From positions 1 to 64,000 of the forward strand of contig NZ_FTNI01000038.1 of assembly GCF_900156315.1 (NCBI RefSeq): DNA of 64,000 nt, read 5' to 3'. Below are positions 15,958-24,315 of this stretch, one piece after another. The DNA comes from Microbispora rosea (lineage in GTDB: Bacteria > Actinomycetota > Actinomycetes > Streptosporangiales > Streptosporangiaceae). Each line of letters opens with the position of its first letter. Positions within the stretch are counted from its first letter, which is position 1. A program made the position numbers and the translations under genes. Under the pieces are notes generated by a model. That model did not search any database. It saw nothing but the letters and a program-made list of their open reading frames with translations, and had not been told where the DNA came from.

Positions 15958-16905
15958 GTGAGAGATCTCCGCCTGCTGCCCAAGGCTCACCTGCACACTC
16001 ACCTGGAGAGCACCGTCCGTCCCGCGACGATCCGCGAGCTGGGAGGCGAGCCGCCGGTCCAGGACCGGCCGTTCAGCGATTTCAGGGAGTTCGCCGACCA
16101 ACGCGCCAGGGTGCGCGCGCTGCTGCGCGACCACGGGCACTTCCGCCGCATCGCCGAGGAGTTCTGCCAGGACGAGGCGGCCCAGGGCGTTCGCTACGCG
16201 GAGGTCACCTTCACCGCGGCGGCTCACGGCGAGCGTCTCGGCGATCCGGACATGCCGCTGGAGGCCGTGCTGGAGGGACTCGCGGCCGGCGCTGAGCGTT
16301 ACGGCATCCAGACCCGGGTGATCCTGGACCACTCCCGCCGTCGTCCCGCCGACCGGCTGTGGCGCAGTCTCAAGCTGGCCACCCGGCACCCGCAGGTGAT
16401 CGCCATCGGCCTGGCGGGAGACGAGGCCTACCCGGCGGCGCCGTTCGCCGAGGTGTTCCAGGCCGCGCGCGAGGCGGGGGTGCACCTGGTGCACCACGCC
16501 GGGGAGACGGCGGGCCCGGCCAGCGTCCGGGAGGCCCTGGCGGTGGGGTGCGCGGAGCGGATCGGCCATGGCATCCGCGTCCTGGAGGATCCGGATCTGG
16601 TGGCCGAGCTGCGCGGGCGCCGCGTGCCGCTGGAGGTCTGCCCCTCCTCGAACGTCCTGCTCGGGCTGGTCCCCTCGCTGGCGGAGCACCCGCTGCCGCG
16701 CCTGGTCGAGGCCGGTCTGACGGTCACCCTGAACACGGACGGGGAGACGTCGCTGGCGGCGGAATACCAGCGCGCGCGGGAGATCTTCGGGTGCAGCGAC
16801 GAGGAACTGGCGGACCTGGCCCGCGCCTCGGTCGAGTGCGGATTCGCGCCCGCGGAGGTGAAGGCACAGATCGGCGCCGCGATCGACCGTTGGCTGAGCG
16901 GCTGA
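15958..16905 (+). CDS. Adenosine-deaminase-family protein
   Basis: A 315-residue amidohydrolase-fold protein. Zinc ligands and catalytic residues are visible: KAHLHTHLE (metal HxH), LVHHAGETAGP (His and catalytic Glu), RIGHGIRVLED and LNTDGETSLA (metal Asp). The family hydrolyses the 6-amino group of adenine nucleosides or relatives. The usual tandem Asp-Asp after NT is Asp-Gly here, so the residue that contacts purine N7 is missing and the substrate may differ. GTG 15958 is preferred over the upstream TTG because of the -10 TAGGGT seven bases before it. It stands alone between the AraC gene and a serine hydrolase. Confidence 0.85.
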   Translation: MRDLRLLPKAHLHTHLESTVRPATIRELGGEPPVQDRPFSDFREFADQRARVRALLRDHGHFRRIAEEFCQDEAAQGVRYAEVTFTAAAHGERLGDPDMPLEAVLEGLAAGAERYGIQTRVILDHSRRRPADRLWRSLKLATRHPQVIAIGLAGDEAYPAAPFAEVFQAAREAGVHLVHHAGETAGPASVREALAVGCAERIGHGIRVLEDPDLVAELRGRRVPLEVCPSSNVLLGLVPSLAEHPLPRLVEAGLTVTLNTDGETSLAAEYQRAREIFGCSDEELADLARASVECGFAPAEVKAQIGAAIDRWLSG

Positions 16906-17036
16906 GAGCCCGCACCGCCTTCCCGAGACGATGCGTGCGCTGTGCCGATCACGGGGCCGACTCCGGGGCCGACTCCTGGGCCGTGCGGGCGGCGGAACGC
17001 TAGCCTGGTGCGGATCACGGAAAGGGGACGACCGGA

Positions 17037-18389
17037 ATGGTGCTGGAGGGGACGGCCCGCGCACTGCTGCGCAGGCTGGCGGCCGAGCAGGCGGAGTCGC
17101 GGGTGCCGTCGGTGGTGGCGGCGATCGTGCGGGACGGCGAGATCGCCTGGTTCGGGGCGCGCGGCCGGGTCGGCGGGGAGCCGCCCACGCGGGACACCCA
17201 GTACCGCATCGGATCCATCACCAAGACCCTCGTGGCGACCCTGGTGATGCGGCTGCGCGACGAGGGCCGGCTCGACCTGCTGGACCCCTTGGACAAGCAC
17301 GTGCCCGGCACACCGCTGGGCGACGTCACGGTCGCCCAGCTGCTGTCCCACAGCGGCGGCCTGACCGCCGAGTCTCCCGGCCAGTGGTGGGAGCGCACCC
17401 CGGGTGTGGCGGTGGGCGACCTGATCGCCGCGCTCGGCCCCGAGTCCGCGCGGCACCGGCCGGGCCGCCGCTACCACTACTCCAACCTCGGGTTCGGCCT
17501 GCTCGGCGAGCTGGTCGCGCGCAAGCGGTCGGCGCCGTGGGACGAGGTCGTACGCGAGGAGGTGCTGGAGCCGCTCGGCATGCGCGACACCACGCCGCGC
17601 CCCCGTGCGCCGCACGCGACCGGGTACGCGGTGCACCCGTGGGCCGACGCGCTGCTGCCGGAGCCGGAGAACGACCACGGCGCCATGGCCCCGGCCGGGC
17701 AGATGTGGTCCACGGCCGCCGACCTGGCCCGGTGGGCGGCCTTCATCGGCGGCGACACCGGCGAGGTGCTGCGCCCGGCCACGGTCGCCGAGATGCGCGA
17801 GCCGGCCGTCGTAGAGGACGGCGACGCCTGGACCCGCGGCTACGGGCTCGGCCTCCAGCTCACCCGGCACACCGGGCCCGGCGGCCCGCGGCGGCTGGCG
17901 GGCCACACCGGGTCGATGCCCGGTTTCCTCGCCACCGTGTGGGCCGACCCCGCCGACCGCGTGGCCGTGCTGTGGATGGCCAACACCACCTCCGGCGTGC
18001 GCAACCTCGACATGGCCCTGCTGGACATCCTGGCCGAGCACGAGCCGCCGCTGCCGGCCGAGTGGTCGCCGTCCTCGGTGGACGAGGACCTGCTGGCGCT
18101 GACCGGGCCGTGGTACTGGGGGCCGACGTCGTACGTGCTGCGGGTCCTGCCGCACCGGGGCCTGTCGCTGACCCCGGTCAGCGGGCAGGGCCGGGCCTCC
18201 CGGTTCGCCGCCCGGGCCGACGGCACCTGGGTGGGGCTCGACGGCTACTACGCCGGGGAGACCCTGCGGGTGGTCCACTCCCCCGGCGGGGTGACCCACC
18301 TCGACCTCAACACGTTCGTCTTCACGCGTGAGCCGTACGACCCGGCGGCCCCGGTGCCGGGCGGCGTCGACCCGGCCGGCTGGAGGTGA
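17037..18389 (+). CDS. Serine hydrolase, beta-lactamase/class C PBP fold
   Basis: A 450-residue protein of the Pfam Beta-lactamase group with no clear signal peptide, so probably cytoplasmic. The nucleophile motif SITK is at about residues 60-63 (YRIGSITKTLVATLVMRLR). YSN follows in YHYSNLGFGLLGELV, and the third motif is HTGSMPG. A C-terminal domain of about 100 residues ends in LDLNTFVFTREPYDP. Family members include esterases and peptidases; penicillin hydrolysis should not be assumed. The start ATG follows GGAAAGGGG. Convergent with the efflux permease gene five bases away. Confidence 0.87.
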   Translation: MVLEGTARALLRRLAAEQAESRVPSVVAAIVRDGEIAWFGARGRVGGEPPTRDTQYRIGSITKTLVATLVMRLRDEGRLDLLDPLDKHVPGTPLGDVTVAQLLSHSGGLTAESPGQWWERTPGVAVGDLIAALGPESARHRPGRRYHYSNLGFGLLGELVARKRSAPWDEVVREEVLEPLGMRDTTPRPRAPHATGYAVHPWADALLPEPENDHGAMAPAGQMWSTAADLARWAAFIGGDTGEVLRPATVAEMREPAVVEDGDAWTRGYGLGLQLTRHTGPGGPRRLAGHTGSMPGFLATVWADPADRVAVLWMANTTSGVRNLDMALLDILAEHEPPLPAEWSPSSVDEDLLALTGPWYWGPTSYVLRVLPHRGLSLTPVSGQGRASRFAARADGTWVGLDGYYAGETLRVVHSPGGVTHLDLNTFVFTREPYDPAAPVPGGVDPAGWR

Positions 18390-18393
18390 CCCG

Positions 18394-19590
18394 TCAGGTG
18401 GTGGCCAGCGCGACCGTCGGCGACAGACGGGCCGCGCGCATCGCCGGGTAGAGACCGGCGAGGGTGCCGATGACGAGGGTGGCGCCGACGGCGCCCGCGA
18501 ACGCCCAGGGCGGGACCACCGGCGGCCAGCCGCGCGACAGCGCGTAGCCGGCGGTGGCCAGGCCGCCCAGCGCCGCCCCCGCGATCCCGCCGAGCGCCGA
18601 CAGCAGCAGCGACTCGGCGAGGAACTGCAGCCGCACCTGGCCCCGGGTGGCGCCCAGCGAGCGGCGCAGGCCGATCTCCTTGCGCCGCTCCAGCACCGAG
18701 ATCACCATGGTGTTGGCCACGCCGACCCCGCCGACCAGCAGCGCGACCGCGCCGAGCCCGAGCAGCAGGTTGGTGAACGCGCTCGCGGCCGCCGCCCGCG
18801 CCGCCAGCGCGTCCGATGGCCTGCTGACCGTGACCTCCTCCGGGTTCTCCGGGTTGACCGTGCGCGGCAGCACGGCCCGTACGGCCTCCACCGACTCCTC
18901 GGCGGACCGCTCGTAGACGGTCGTCGGGTGACCGTCGAAGCCCAGGTACTTCTCGGCGGCCGGGAACCCGACGAGCGCCGAGCGCTCGATCTCCGGGGCG
19001 AGCGGCATCGCGCCGAGGACGCCGACGACGGTGAACCACCGTTCGCCCATCCAGACCTGTACGCCCGTCCTGGTGATGCCGAGCCGTTCGGCGGCCTTGG
19101 CGCCCAGCACGACGGCGGGCCGCGTCTCGGTGGCGGCGTTCAGCCAGGCGCCCTTGACGACCCGGCCCTCCAGGGTGGTGAGCAGGTCGGCGGTCGCGGC
19201 CTGGACGGCGATGCCGCCGGTCACGGCCTCGGGGATGCGGTCGGTGCGCCGGATCGTGGTGTCGACCGTGCCGGTGGCCGAGGCCGTGCGCACCGGCCCG
19301 ATGCGCCGGACCATGCCGAGCGCCTCCACGGGCAGCTTGGCCTCCTCGCCGAACACCGTCTGCCCCGGCGCGACGGTGAGCAGGTTGGTGCCGAGCCGGT
19401 CGAGCTGGCGCAGCAACTGCTCGCGGGAGGAGGACGAGATGCCCAGCACCGCGATCATGGTGGCGATGCCGATGGCGATGCCGAGCGCGGACAGGACCAC
19501 CCGCGCGGGGCGGGTGCGCAGCCCGGCCGCGCCGGTCCGCAGGACGTCGGACGGCCCGAGCCTGGCCGGGGTCAGCCGCTGACGGGTCAT
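18394..19590 (-). CDS. MacB/FtsX-type ABC transporter permease
   Basis: A 398-residue membrane protein with the MacB topology: one N-terminal helix (VVLSALGIAIGIATMIAVLGI), a large extracytoplasmic domain (about residues 60-270) and three C-terminal helices. The FtsX core is evident in GVANTMVISVLERRKEIGLRRSLGATR. It works with the ATPase encoded just upstream (ATGA overlap), the adaptor and the lipoprotein as a tripartite-like exporter, probably for peptides, antibiotics or lipids. It is the last gene of a four-gene operon. Confidence 0.9.
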   Translation of the reverse strand: MTRQRLTPARLGPSDVLRTGAAGLRTRPARVVLSALGIAIGIATMIAVLGISSSSREQLLRQLDRLGTNLLTVAPGQTVFGEEAKLPVEALGMVRRIGPVRTASATGTVDTTIRRTDRIPEAVTGGIAVQAATADLLTTLEGRVVKGAWLNAATETRPAVVLGAKAAERLGITRTGVQVWMGERWFTVVGVLGAMPLAPEIERSALVGFPAAEKYLGFDGHPTTVYERSAEESVEAVRAVLPRTVNPENPEEVTVSRPSDALAARAAAASAFTNLLLGLGAVALLVGGVGVANTMVISVLERRKEIGLRRSLGATRGQVRLQFLAESLLLSALGGIAGAALGGLATAGYALSRGWPPVVPPWAFAGAVGATLVIGTLAGLYPAMRAARLSPTVALATT

Positions 19591-20378
19591 CGTGGTGCTC
19601 CCTTCGCCGCTCCCGCTGTTTCGGCGTCCGGCGCCGGCTCAGGGGTGCGCTTCGGGTTGGGTCCGGGAGGGCGGCGTCCGGCGCCGGCCCCGGCGTCGGC
19701 GACGACCCGGCCGTCGCGTACGCGCACCTGGCGCGGGCACCACTCGGCGATCTCGGGGTCGTGGGTGATGACCGCGATGGTGGTGCCGGCGGCGTGCAGG
19801 TCGCGCAGCACCCCCAGCACCTCGGCACCCGCCGCCGAGTCCAGGTTGCCGGTCGGCTCGTCGGCCAGCAGCAGCGGCGGGTCGCCCGCCACGGCGCGGG
19901 CCACCGCCACCCGCTGCTGCTCCCCGCCCGACAGCTGGTTGGGCCGGTGGCCCAGCCGGTGGCCGAGGCCCACCCGCTCCAGCGCGGCGGCGGCGCGTTC
20001 CCGCCGCGCCCGCAGCGGCGTGCCGGTGTAGAGCAGGCCGTCGGCGACGTTGTCCAGCGCGCTCACCCCCGGCGCGAGGTGGAACTGCTGGAAGACGAAG
20101 CCCAGGTGGCGGGCGCGCAGCGCGGACAGCTCGCGGTCGGACAGTCCGGCCACGTCGTGCCCGGCGATCCGTACGGTGCCCGTGGTGGGCCGGTCCAGGG
20201 TCCCGATGAGGTGCAGCAGGGTCGACTTCCCCGAGCCGGACGGCCCGGCGATGGCGACCAGCTCACCGCGTTCGACCAGCAGGTCCACGCCGCGCAGGGC
20301 CCGCACGCCGGCGCCGTACTCCTTGGTCACCTCGCGCAGCTCCACCACGCGGAGCTGCTCGGGTTGCGGGATGCTCAT
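19587..20378 (-). CDS. MacB/LolD-type ABC transporter ATPase
   Basis: A 263-residue ATPase. Walker A is GPSGSGKSTLLH, the Q-loop is GFVFQQFHLAPG, the signature is LSGGEQQRVAVARA, Walker B is LLADEPTGNLDS and the H-loop is VITHDPEIAE. I start it at the ATG complement at 20376-20378 (MSIPQPEQ), which overlaps the adaptor gene's stop; the frame is open further upstream but that region encodes the adaptor. It powers the adjacent FtsX-type permease. Confidence 0.92.
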   Translation of the reverse strand: MSIPQPEQLRVVELREVTKEYGAGVRALRGVDLLVERGELVAIAGPSGSGKSTLLHLIGTLDRPTTGTVRIAGHDVAGLSDRELSALRARHLGFVFQQFHLAPGVSALDNVADGLLYTGTPLRARRERAAAALERVGLGHRLGHRPNQLSGGEQQRVAVARAVAGDPPLLLADEPTGNLDSAAGAEVLGVLRDLHAAGTTIAVITHDPEIAEWCPRQVRVRDGRVVADAGAGAGRRPPGPNPKRTPEPAPDAETAGAAKGAPR

Positions 20379-21439
20379 GTGGCCGGCACCCCGACCTTCA
20401 TGCCCTCGGCGAGCCCGGCGCCGGTGATCTCGACCATGCCGCTGCCGAAGGCGCCGAGCTCGACCGGGACCACGCGGGTGGACGCGCCCTCGACCACCTC
20501 GACGCCGAAGCCGCCCTCGCGCAGGGCCAGCAGCGCCTCGACCGGCACGGCCAGCACGTTCTCGCGCCGCTCGCTGACCAGCTCGACCTCGACCGGGGCC
20601 CTGTCGAGGCGGGTCTTCGGGGTCTTGCCCAGGGTGATGTCGACGTCGATGGTGCTGCCGTCGTCCTGGCCCTGCCCGGACGAGACGGTCTCGGCCACCG
20701 TGCCGACCGAGGTGATCTTCCCGGTGACCCGCTCGCCACCGGGCAGTTCCACGGTGACCTTGGCGCCCTTCCTGGCGAGCGACTGGTCGTCGGTGGACAG
20801 GTCCACGTGCACCAGCCGCCGTACGCCCGAGACGGTGAGGGCCGGACGTCCGGGCGTGGTCCTGTCGCCCACCTCGACCTTGGCGTCGGTGACCCGGGCG
20901 GCGGCCGGCAGGAAGACCACCTGGGAGGCGTCCACCTGCCCGGTCTCGGGGAGCCCGGCGTCGTCCTGCCATTCCTTGACGGCCAGATAGGTGGCGTAGC
21001 TGAAGTGGTCGTCCACGGTCAGGTCGTCGCCGTAGCCGAGGACCTTGAGGTTGCGTTCGAGCTGCTCGACGTCCGGGCCGTCGTCGACGCCCTGCCGCAG
21101 CGGGCGGTACATCGGCAGCGATCCGTACATGAGGACCACCGGCCTGCGGTCGACCCTGAGCAGCGCGCGGCCGCGCCGGACGACTGCGCCCTCGGCGGGG
21201 GTCCACGTCACGGTGCCGGCGGCGTCTGTGCTGACCTGCCGCTCACCGGAGTAGGTCAGCGCCCCCTCCACGGTCTTGGTGTCGACCAGGTCCTGACGCG
21301 CGATCGACGCGGTGGCGGGGACGGGAGGCGGGGACGGCTCGGCCGCGCCCGCGCCGTCGCCGCCCGACACGGCGACGGCCGTTCCCGCGGCGGCCAGGGC
21401 GAGAACGCCGGCGCCCGCGATCACCAGGCCCTTCCTCAC
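20375..21439 (-). CDS. Efflux adaptor with peptidoglycan-binding domain (HlyD/MacA-like)
   Basis: A 354-residue membrane-anchored adaptor. One N-terminal helix (LVIAGAGVLALAAAGTAVAV) is followed by a biotinyl-lipoyl-like segment. A peptidoglycan-binding insertion comes next (DDGPDVEQLERNLKVLGYGD, about residues 130-190). A beta-barrel and C-terminal membrane-proximal domain complete it (ENVLAVPVEALLALREGGFG). The GTG start at 21439 overlaps the lipoprotein stop (GTGA). In Gram-positive MacAB-like systems such adaptors bridge the exporter and the wall. Confidence 0.88.
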   Translation of the reverse strand: MRKGLVIAGAGVLALAAAGTAVAVSGGDGAGAAEPSPPPVPATASIARQDLVDTKTVEGALTYSGERQVSTDAAGTVTWTPAEGAVVRRGRALLRVDRRPVVLMYGSLPMYRPLRQGVDDGPDVEQLERNLKVLGYGDDLTVDDHFSYATYLAVKEWQDDAGLPETGQVDASQVVFLPAAARVTDAKVEVGDRTTPGRPALTVSGVRRLVHVDLSTDDQSLARKGAKVTVELPGGERVTGKITSVGTVAETVSSGQGQDDGSTIDVDITLGKTPKTRLDRAPVEVELVSERRENVLAVPVEALLALREGGFGVEVVEGASTRVVPVELGAFGSGMVEITGAGLAEGMKVGVPAT

Positions 21440-21987
21440 GGCTTCCTCCCGGGCGCGAACTCCTCGCAGGCCTTCTGCGCCTCCTCCATCGCCTTCTCCT
21501 GGCCCCGCTTGATCTTGACCTGGATGCCCTGGCCGGGGGCCGGGTCGGGCATGTCGATGCCGTGCTCGCGCATGCACTGGGCGAACTTGACCATCCGGTC
21601 GCGCACCTCGGGATCGTCGCCGCCGAGCTTGTCGCCGACCGCGTCCTTCATGAAGTGCTGGCAGGCCTGCATGGCCTTCTGCATCGAGGCCTCGTCCCCC
21701 TTCTTGCCGATGATGCGGACGCGGCCGTCCGGACCGGGATCGGGCATGTCCACGCCGTGCTCGCGCATGCACTGGGCGAACTTGAGCTGGGCCTCCTGGC
21801 GGTCCGCCGGGGCCGACGCCGACGGCCCGGCCGTGGCGCCGCCGCCTGGCGTGGCGCCTCCCGCGCTGGCGATCCCGTCGTCCGCGGGGGCCGTGCCGCA
21901 GCCGGCCAGTGCCAGTGCGAGCCCCACGGTGAGCCCCAAGATGAGCCGCAGTGCCGGGCCCAGGGCCCGTAGCGGTCGTAAGCGCAT
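21436..21987 (-). CDS. Secreted lipoprotein with a duplicated FAQCMREHG motif
   Basis: A 183-residue lipoprotein that begins the efflux operon. The signal ends in LALALAGC, a good lipobox. A Gly/Ala-rich linker follows, then two copies of one unit: KFAQCMREHGVDMPDPGP (about residues 85-102) and KFAQCMREHGIDMPDPAP (about residues 137-154). Each copy holds one Cys and is followed by a KAMQACQ or EAQKACE helix with a second Cys, which suggests disulfide-stabilised tandem helical units. Such proteins occur beside actinobacterial MacAB-like exporters, but their role is unknown to me; substrate capture or sensing is plausible. Start: ATG complement at 21985-21987, with GGAGGAACG upstream. Confidence 0.85.
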   Translation of the reverse strand: MRLRPLRALGPALRLILGLTVGLALALAGCGTAPADDGIASAGGATPGGGATAGPSASAPADRQEAQLKFAQCMREHGVDMPDPGPDGRVRIIGKKGDEASMQKAMQACQHFMKDAVGDKLGGDDPEVRDRMVKFAQCMREHGIDMPDPAPGQGIQVKIKRGQEKAMEEAQKACEEFAPGRKP

Positions 21988-22057
21988 GGGTCGTTCCTCC
22001 TCTGTCGCTCGTTCTCGTCCGGGGCGTCTGCCCGGGACGGGGCCCAACTCCAGCGGA

Positions 22058-22110
22058 GGCGGTGCTAAACGCGGATAAGCGAGCCCGGCTTATCCGCGGC
22101 TAACACCGCC
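22058..22110. promoter_or_regulatory. 53-bp hyphenated dyad between efflux operon and two-component genes
   Basis: Two 23-base arms (22058-22080 and 22088-22110) flank the spacer GAGCCCG. The inner ten bases GCGGATAAGC/GCTTATCCGC pair perfectly and the outer part GGCGGTG/CACCGCC pairs too, with three mismatches between. It lies between two divergent units, about 70 bp from the lipoprotein start and 34 bp from the response-regulator start. It is a strong candidate for response-regulator binding to both promoters. Confidence 0.72.
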
Positions 22111-22143
22111 TGCGCCAGTCTCGGAGCCGAGCGGGAGGTTGGA

Positions 22144-22797
22144 ATGCGGGTGCTCGTGGTCGAGGACGAGGAACAGCTGGCCGAGGCCGTCGCCCGGGGG
22201 CTGCGGCTGCACGCCATCGCGGTGGACGTGGCCTACGACGGTCAGGAGGCGCTGAAGCTGGCCGCCTACGTCGACTACGACGTGGTCGTGCTCGACCGCG
22301 ACCTGCCCGAGGTGCACGGCGACGAGGTGTGCCGGGAGCTGGTCACGGCCAGTGGGGCGAGCCGCATTCTCATGCTGACGGCGGCCGGGCGGGTGCGTGA
22401 CCGGGTCGGCGGCCTGTCCCTGGGCGCCGACGACTACCTGGTCAAGCCGTTCGCTTTCGCCGAGCTGGTGGCCCGGATCCGGGCCCTGGCCCGGCGCTCG
22501 CCCCGGGCGGTGCGGCCCGTGCTGGAGCGGGCCGGGATCCGGCTCGACCCCGCCCGCCGTACGGTGGCGCGCGACGGCCGGCAGGTGGCGCTGGGCCGCA
22601 AGGAGTTCGACGTGCTGCACGAGCTCCTGCGCGCCGACGGAGGGCTCGTGACCTCGGCCCTGCTGCGCGCGAACGTCTGGGACGAGCACGCCGACGCCGG
22701 CACGGGCGTGCTGCGCGTCACGCTCACCTCGCTGCGCCGCAAGCTGGGCGAGCCGCCGGTGATCGAGAACGTGCCGGGCCGGGGGTATCGGCTGTGA
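22144..22797 (+). CDS. OmpR/PhoB-family response regulator
   Basis: A 217-residue regulator. The receiver domain has the acidic patch VVEDEEQ, phosphoacceptor Asp51 in VVLDRDLPEVHG, the conserved Thr position in MLTAAG and Lys in DDYLVKPFAFAEL. The C-terminal winged helix starts at about residue 125 and ends with LRRKLGEPPVIENVPGRGYRL. It receives phosphate from the kinase encoded immediately downstream (GTGA overlap) and probably controls the divergent efflux operon through the 53-bp dyad. Confidence 0.93.
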   Translation: MRVLVVEDEEQLAEAVARGLRLHAIAVDVAYDGQEALKLAAYVDYDVVVLDRDLPEVHGDEVCRELVTASGASRILMLTAAGRVRDRVGGLSLGADDYLVKPFAFAELVARIRALARRSPRAVRPVLERAGIRLDPARRTVARDGRQVALGRKEFDVLHELLRADGGLVTSALLRANVWDEHADAGTGVLRVTLTSLRRKLGEPPVIENVPGRGYRL

Positions 22798-23969
22798 CCC
22801 GCGCCCTGTCCCTGTGGAGCAGGCTCGGCCTGCGGATGCGGCTCACCCTGCTGTACGGCGGGTTGTTCTTCCTGGCGGGGTCGGTGCTGCTGTGGTTCAC
22901 CCACCTGCTGACGGCGCGGGCGCTCAACCAGCGGTTCGTGGTGGCGGTGGCGTCGAAGGTGACCGGCATCGGCACCCCTGGGGCCGTCATGGGAACGACG
23001 CTGCCCGACGGCGACATGCTCGCCCAGCGGGTGCGCACCAACGTCGAGCAGGGGGCGGCCGACGTGCTGAGCGACGTGCTCCGTTCGTCGGTGGTCGTCA
23101 TGGTCCTGGTCGGGGTCGTCGCGGTGGTGCTGGGCTACCTGGTGGCCGACCGTGCGCTGCGCCCGCTCGACCGGGTGACCGAGACCGCGCAGCGCCTGTC
23201 GGAGAGCACACTGCACGAGCGGATCGCGCTGCGCGGCCCGCAGGACGAGGTCAAGCGGCTCGCCGACACCTTCGACGCGATGCTCGACCGGCTGCACCGG
23301 GTGTTCGACGCCCAGCGCCGGTTCATCGCCAACGCCTCCCACGAGCTGCGCACCCCGCTGGCGGTCAACCGTACGGTCCTGGAGGTGTCGCTGGAGGAGC
23401 CGGCGGCGTCGGAGGACCTCAAGGCGCTGGCCCGCGCGCTGCTCGGCACCAACGCGAGGTACGAACGGCTGATCGAGGGCCTGCTCATGCTGGCGCAGTC
23501 GGAGCAGGAGGTGACCGCGCGCAAGCCGGTCGACCTGCGGCAGGTCGTCCGTACGGCGATGGAGCAGATCGACCTGCAGCCGCGCCGCAGGAAGGTGGTC
23601 GTGCACGAGGACCTGCGCCCGGCGGTGGCGCACGGAGATCCGCTGTTCCTCGAACGCTGCCTGTTCAACCTGCTGGAGAACGCGATCAAGTACAACGTGC
23701 GGGACGGGGAGGTCTGGGTCCGGTTGCGGGAGGACGAGGCCGGGGTGAGCGTGACGGTGGAGAACACCGGGCCCCCGGTTCCGCCGTACGAGGTGGACGA
23801 CCTGTTCGAGCCGTTCCGACGGCTAGGCGGCGACCGCGTCCGCTCGGCCCGCGGGGCGGGGCTGGGCCTGTCCATCGTCCGGGCCATCGCCGTGGCCCAC
23901 GGCGGCGAGGTGGAGGCGCTGGCCCGGCCGGAGGGCGGCCTGGCGGTGACCGTACGCCTGCCGCGGTGA
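22794..23969 (+). CDS. Sensor histidine kinase
   Basis: A 391-residue membrane kinase with GTG start overlapping the regulator stop. Helix 1 is LTLLYGGLFFLAGSVLLWF and helix 2 is VVVMVLVGVVAVVLGYLVA, with about 60 extracytoplasmic residues between. HAMP follows (LRPLDRVTETAQRLSE). The phosphoacceptor His183 lies in NASHELRTPLAVN, the N box in LLENAIKYN, and the G box in GAGLGLSIVRAIAVAHGG. It is the partner of the preceding response regulator; the stimulus, perhaps an exporter substrate, is unknown. Confidence 0.93.
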   Translation: MTRALSLWSRLGLRMRLTLLYGGLFFLAGSVLLWFTHLLTARALNQRFVVAVASKVTGIGTPGAVMGTTLPDGDMLAQRVRTNVEQGAADVLSDVLRSSVVVMVLVGVVAVVLGYLVADRALRPLDRVTETAQRLSESTLHERIALRGPQDEVKRLADTFDAMLDRLHRVFDAQRRFIANASHELRTPLAVNRTVLEVSLEEPAASEDLKALARALLGTNARYERLIEGLLMLAQSEQEVTARKPVDLRQVVRTAMEQIDLQPRRRKVVVHEDLRPAVAHGDPLFLERCLFNLLENAIKYNVRDGEVWVRLREDEAGVSVTVENTGPPVPPYEVDDLFEPFRRLGGDRVRSARGAGLGLSIVRAIAVAHGGEVEALARPEGGLAVTVRLPR

Positions 23970-24057
23970 GCCGGGTCCTCCCCTGATCCCGACGCGCCGC
24001 TACCCGCCCCCGCCCGGTTTGCCGCCTACTGAACAGTAAAATGTGGGTTGTCCTAAC

Positions 24058-24086
24058 TTGACCGGTCTGACCTGGTCTATTACCTT
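24058..24086 (+). promoter_or_regulatory. SigA-type promoter for the riboswitch/CHAP transcript
   Basis: TTGACC (24058-24063) and TACCTT (24081-24086) are separated by exactly 17 bases in a locally AT-rich stretch. Transcription would begin near 24093 and include the whole ydaO-like aptamer, a leader of about 220 nt. Confidence 0.6.
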
Positions 24087-24179
24087 TTAGGCAGCTCAGG
24101 GTGCACTTGCTCATCTCAATGGCCAAGAAGCCCTCCTCAGACCGAAGCGGCCGGCCGATCCCGGTCTGCCGCCCGGCCG

Positions 24180-24305
24180 CCGAGTCCGCGTCCGCGCGGA
24201 GCCGGGGACCCACCTCTCCTGGGGTGAATCGGCATGCGTGCCGTAGGGCGACTTCCAGCCCGAACCCGTCAGCTAACCCGGTAGGCGGCATGGAAGCAAG
24301 GGAGT
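24180..24305 (+). ncRNA. ydaO-type cyclic di-AMP riboswitch
   Basis: The leader of the CHAP gene contains the conserved blocks of the ydaO/yuaA aptamer. These are GGGGTGAATC at 24221-24230, TAGGGCGACTT at 24244-24254, CCGAACCCGTCAGCTAACC from 24259 and GGTAGGCGG ending at 24288, followed by GGAAGCAAGGGAG. In actinobacteria this class typically lies upstream of cell-wall hydrolase and Rpf-like genes, and c-di-AMP binding generally turns expression off. The only likely ribosome binding site (GGAG, 24301-24304) sits at the 3' end of the aptamer. The outer boundaries are approximate. Confidence 0.88.
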
Positions 24306-24315
24306 ACGCCCCACC

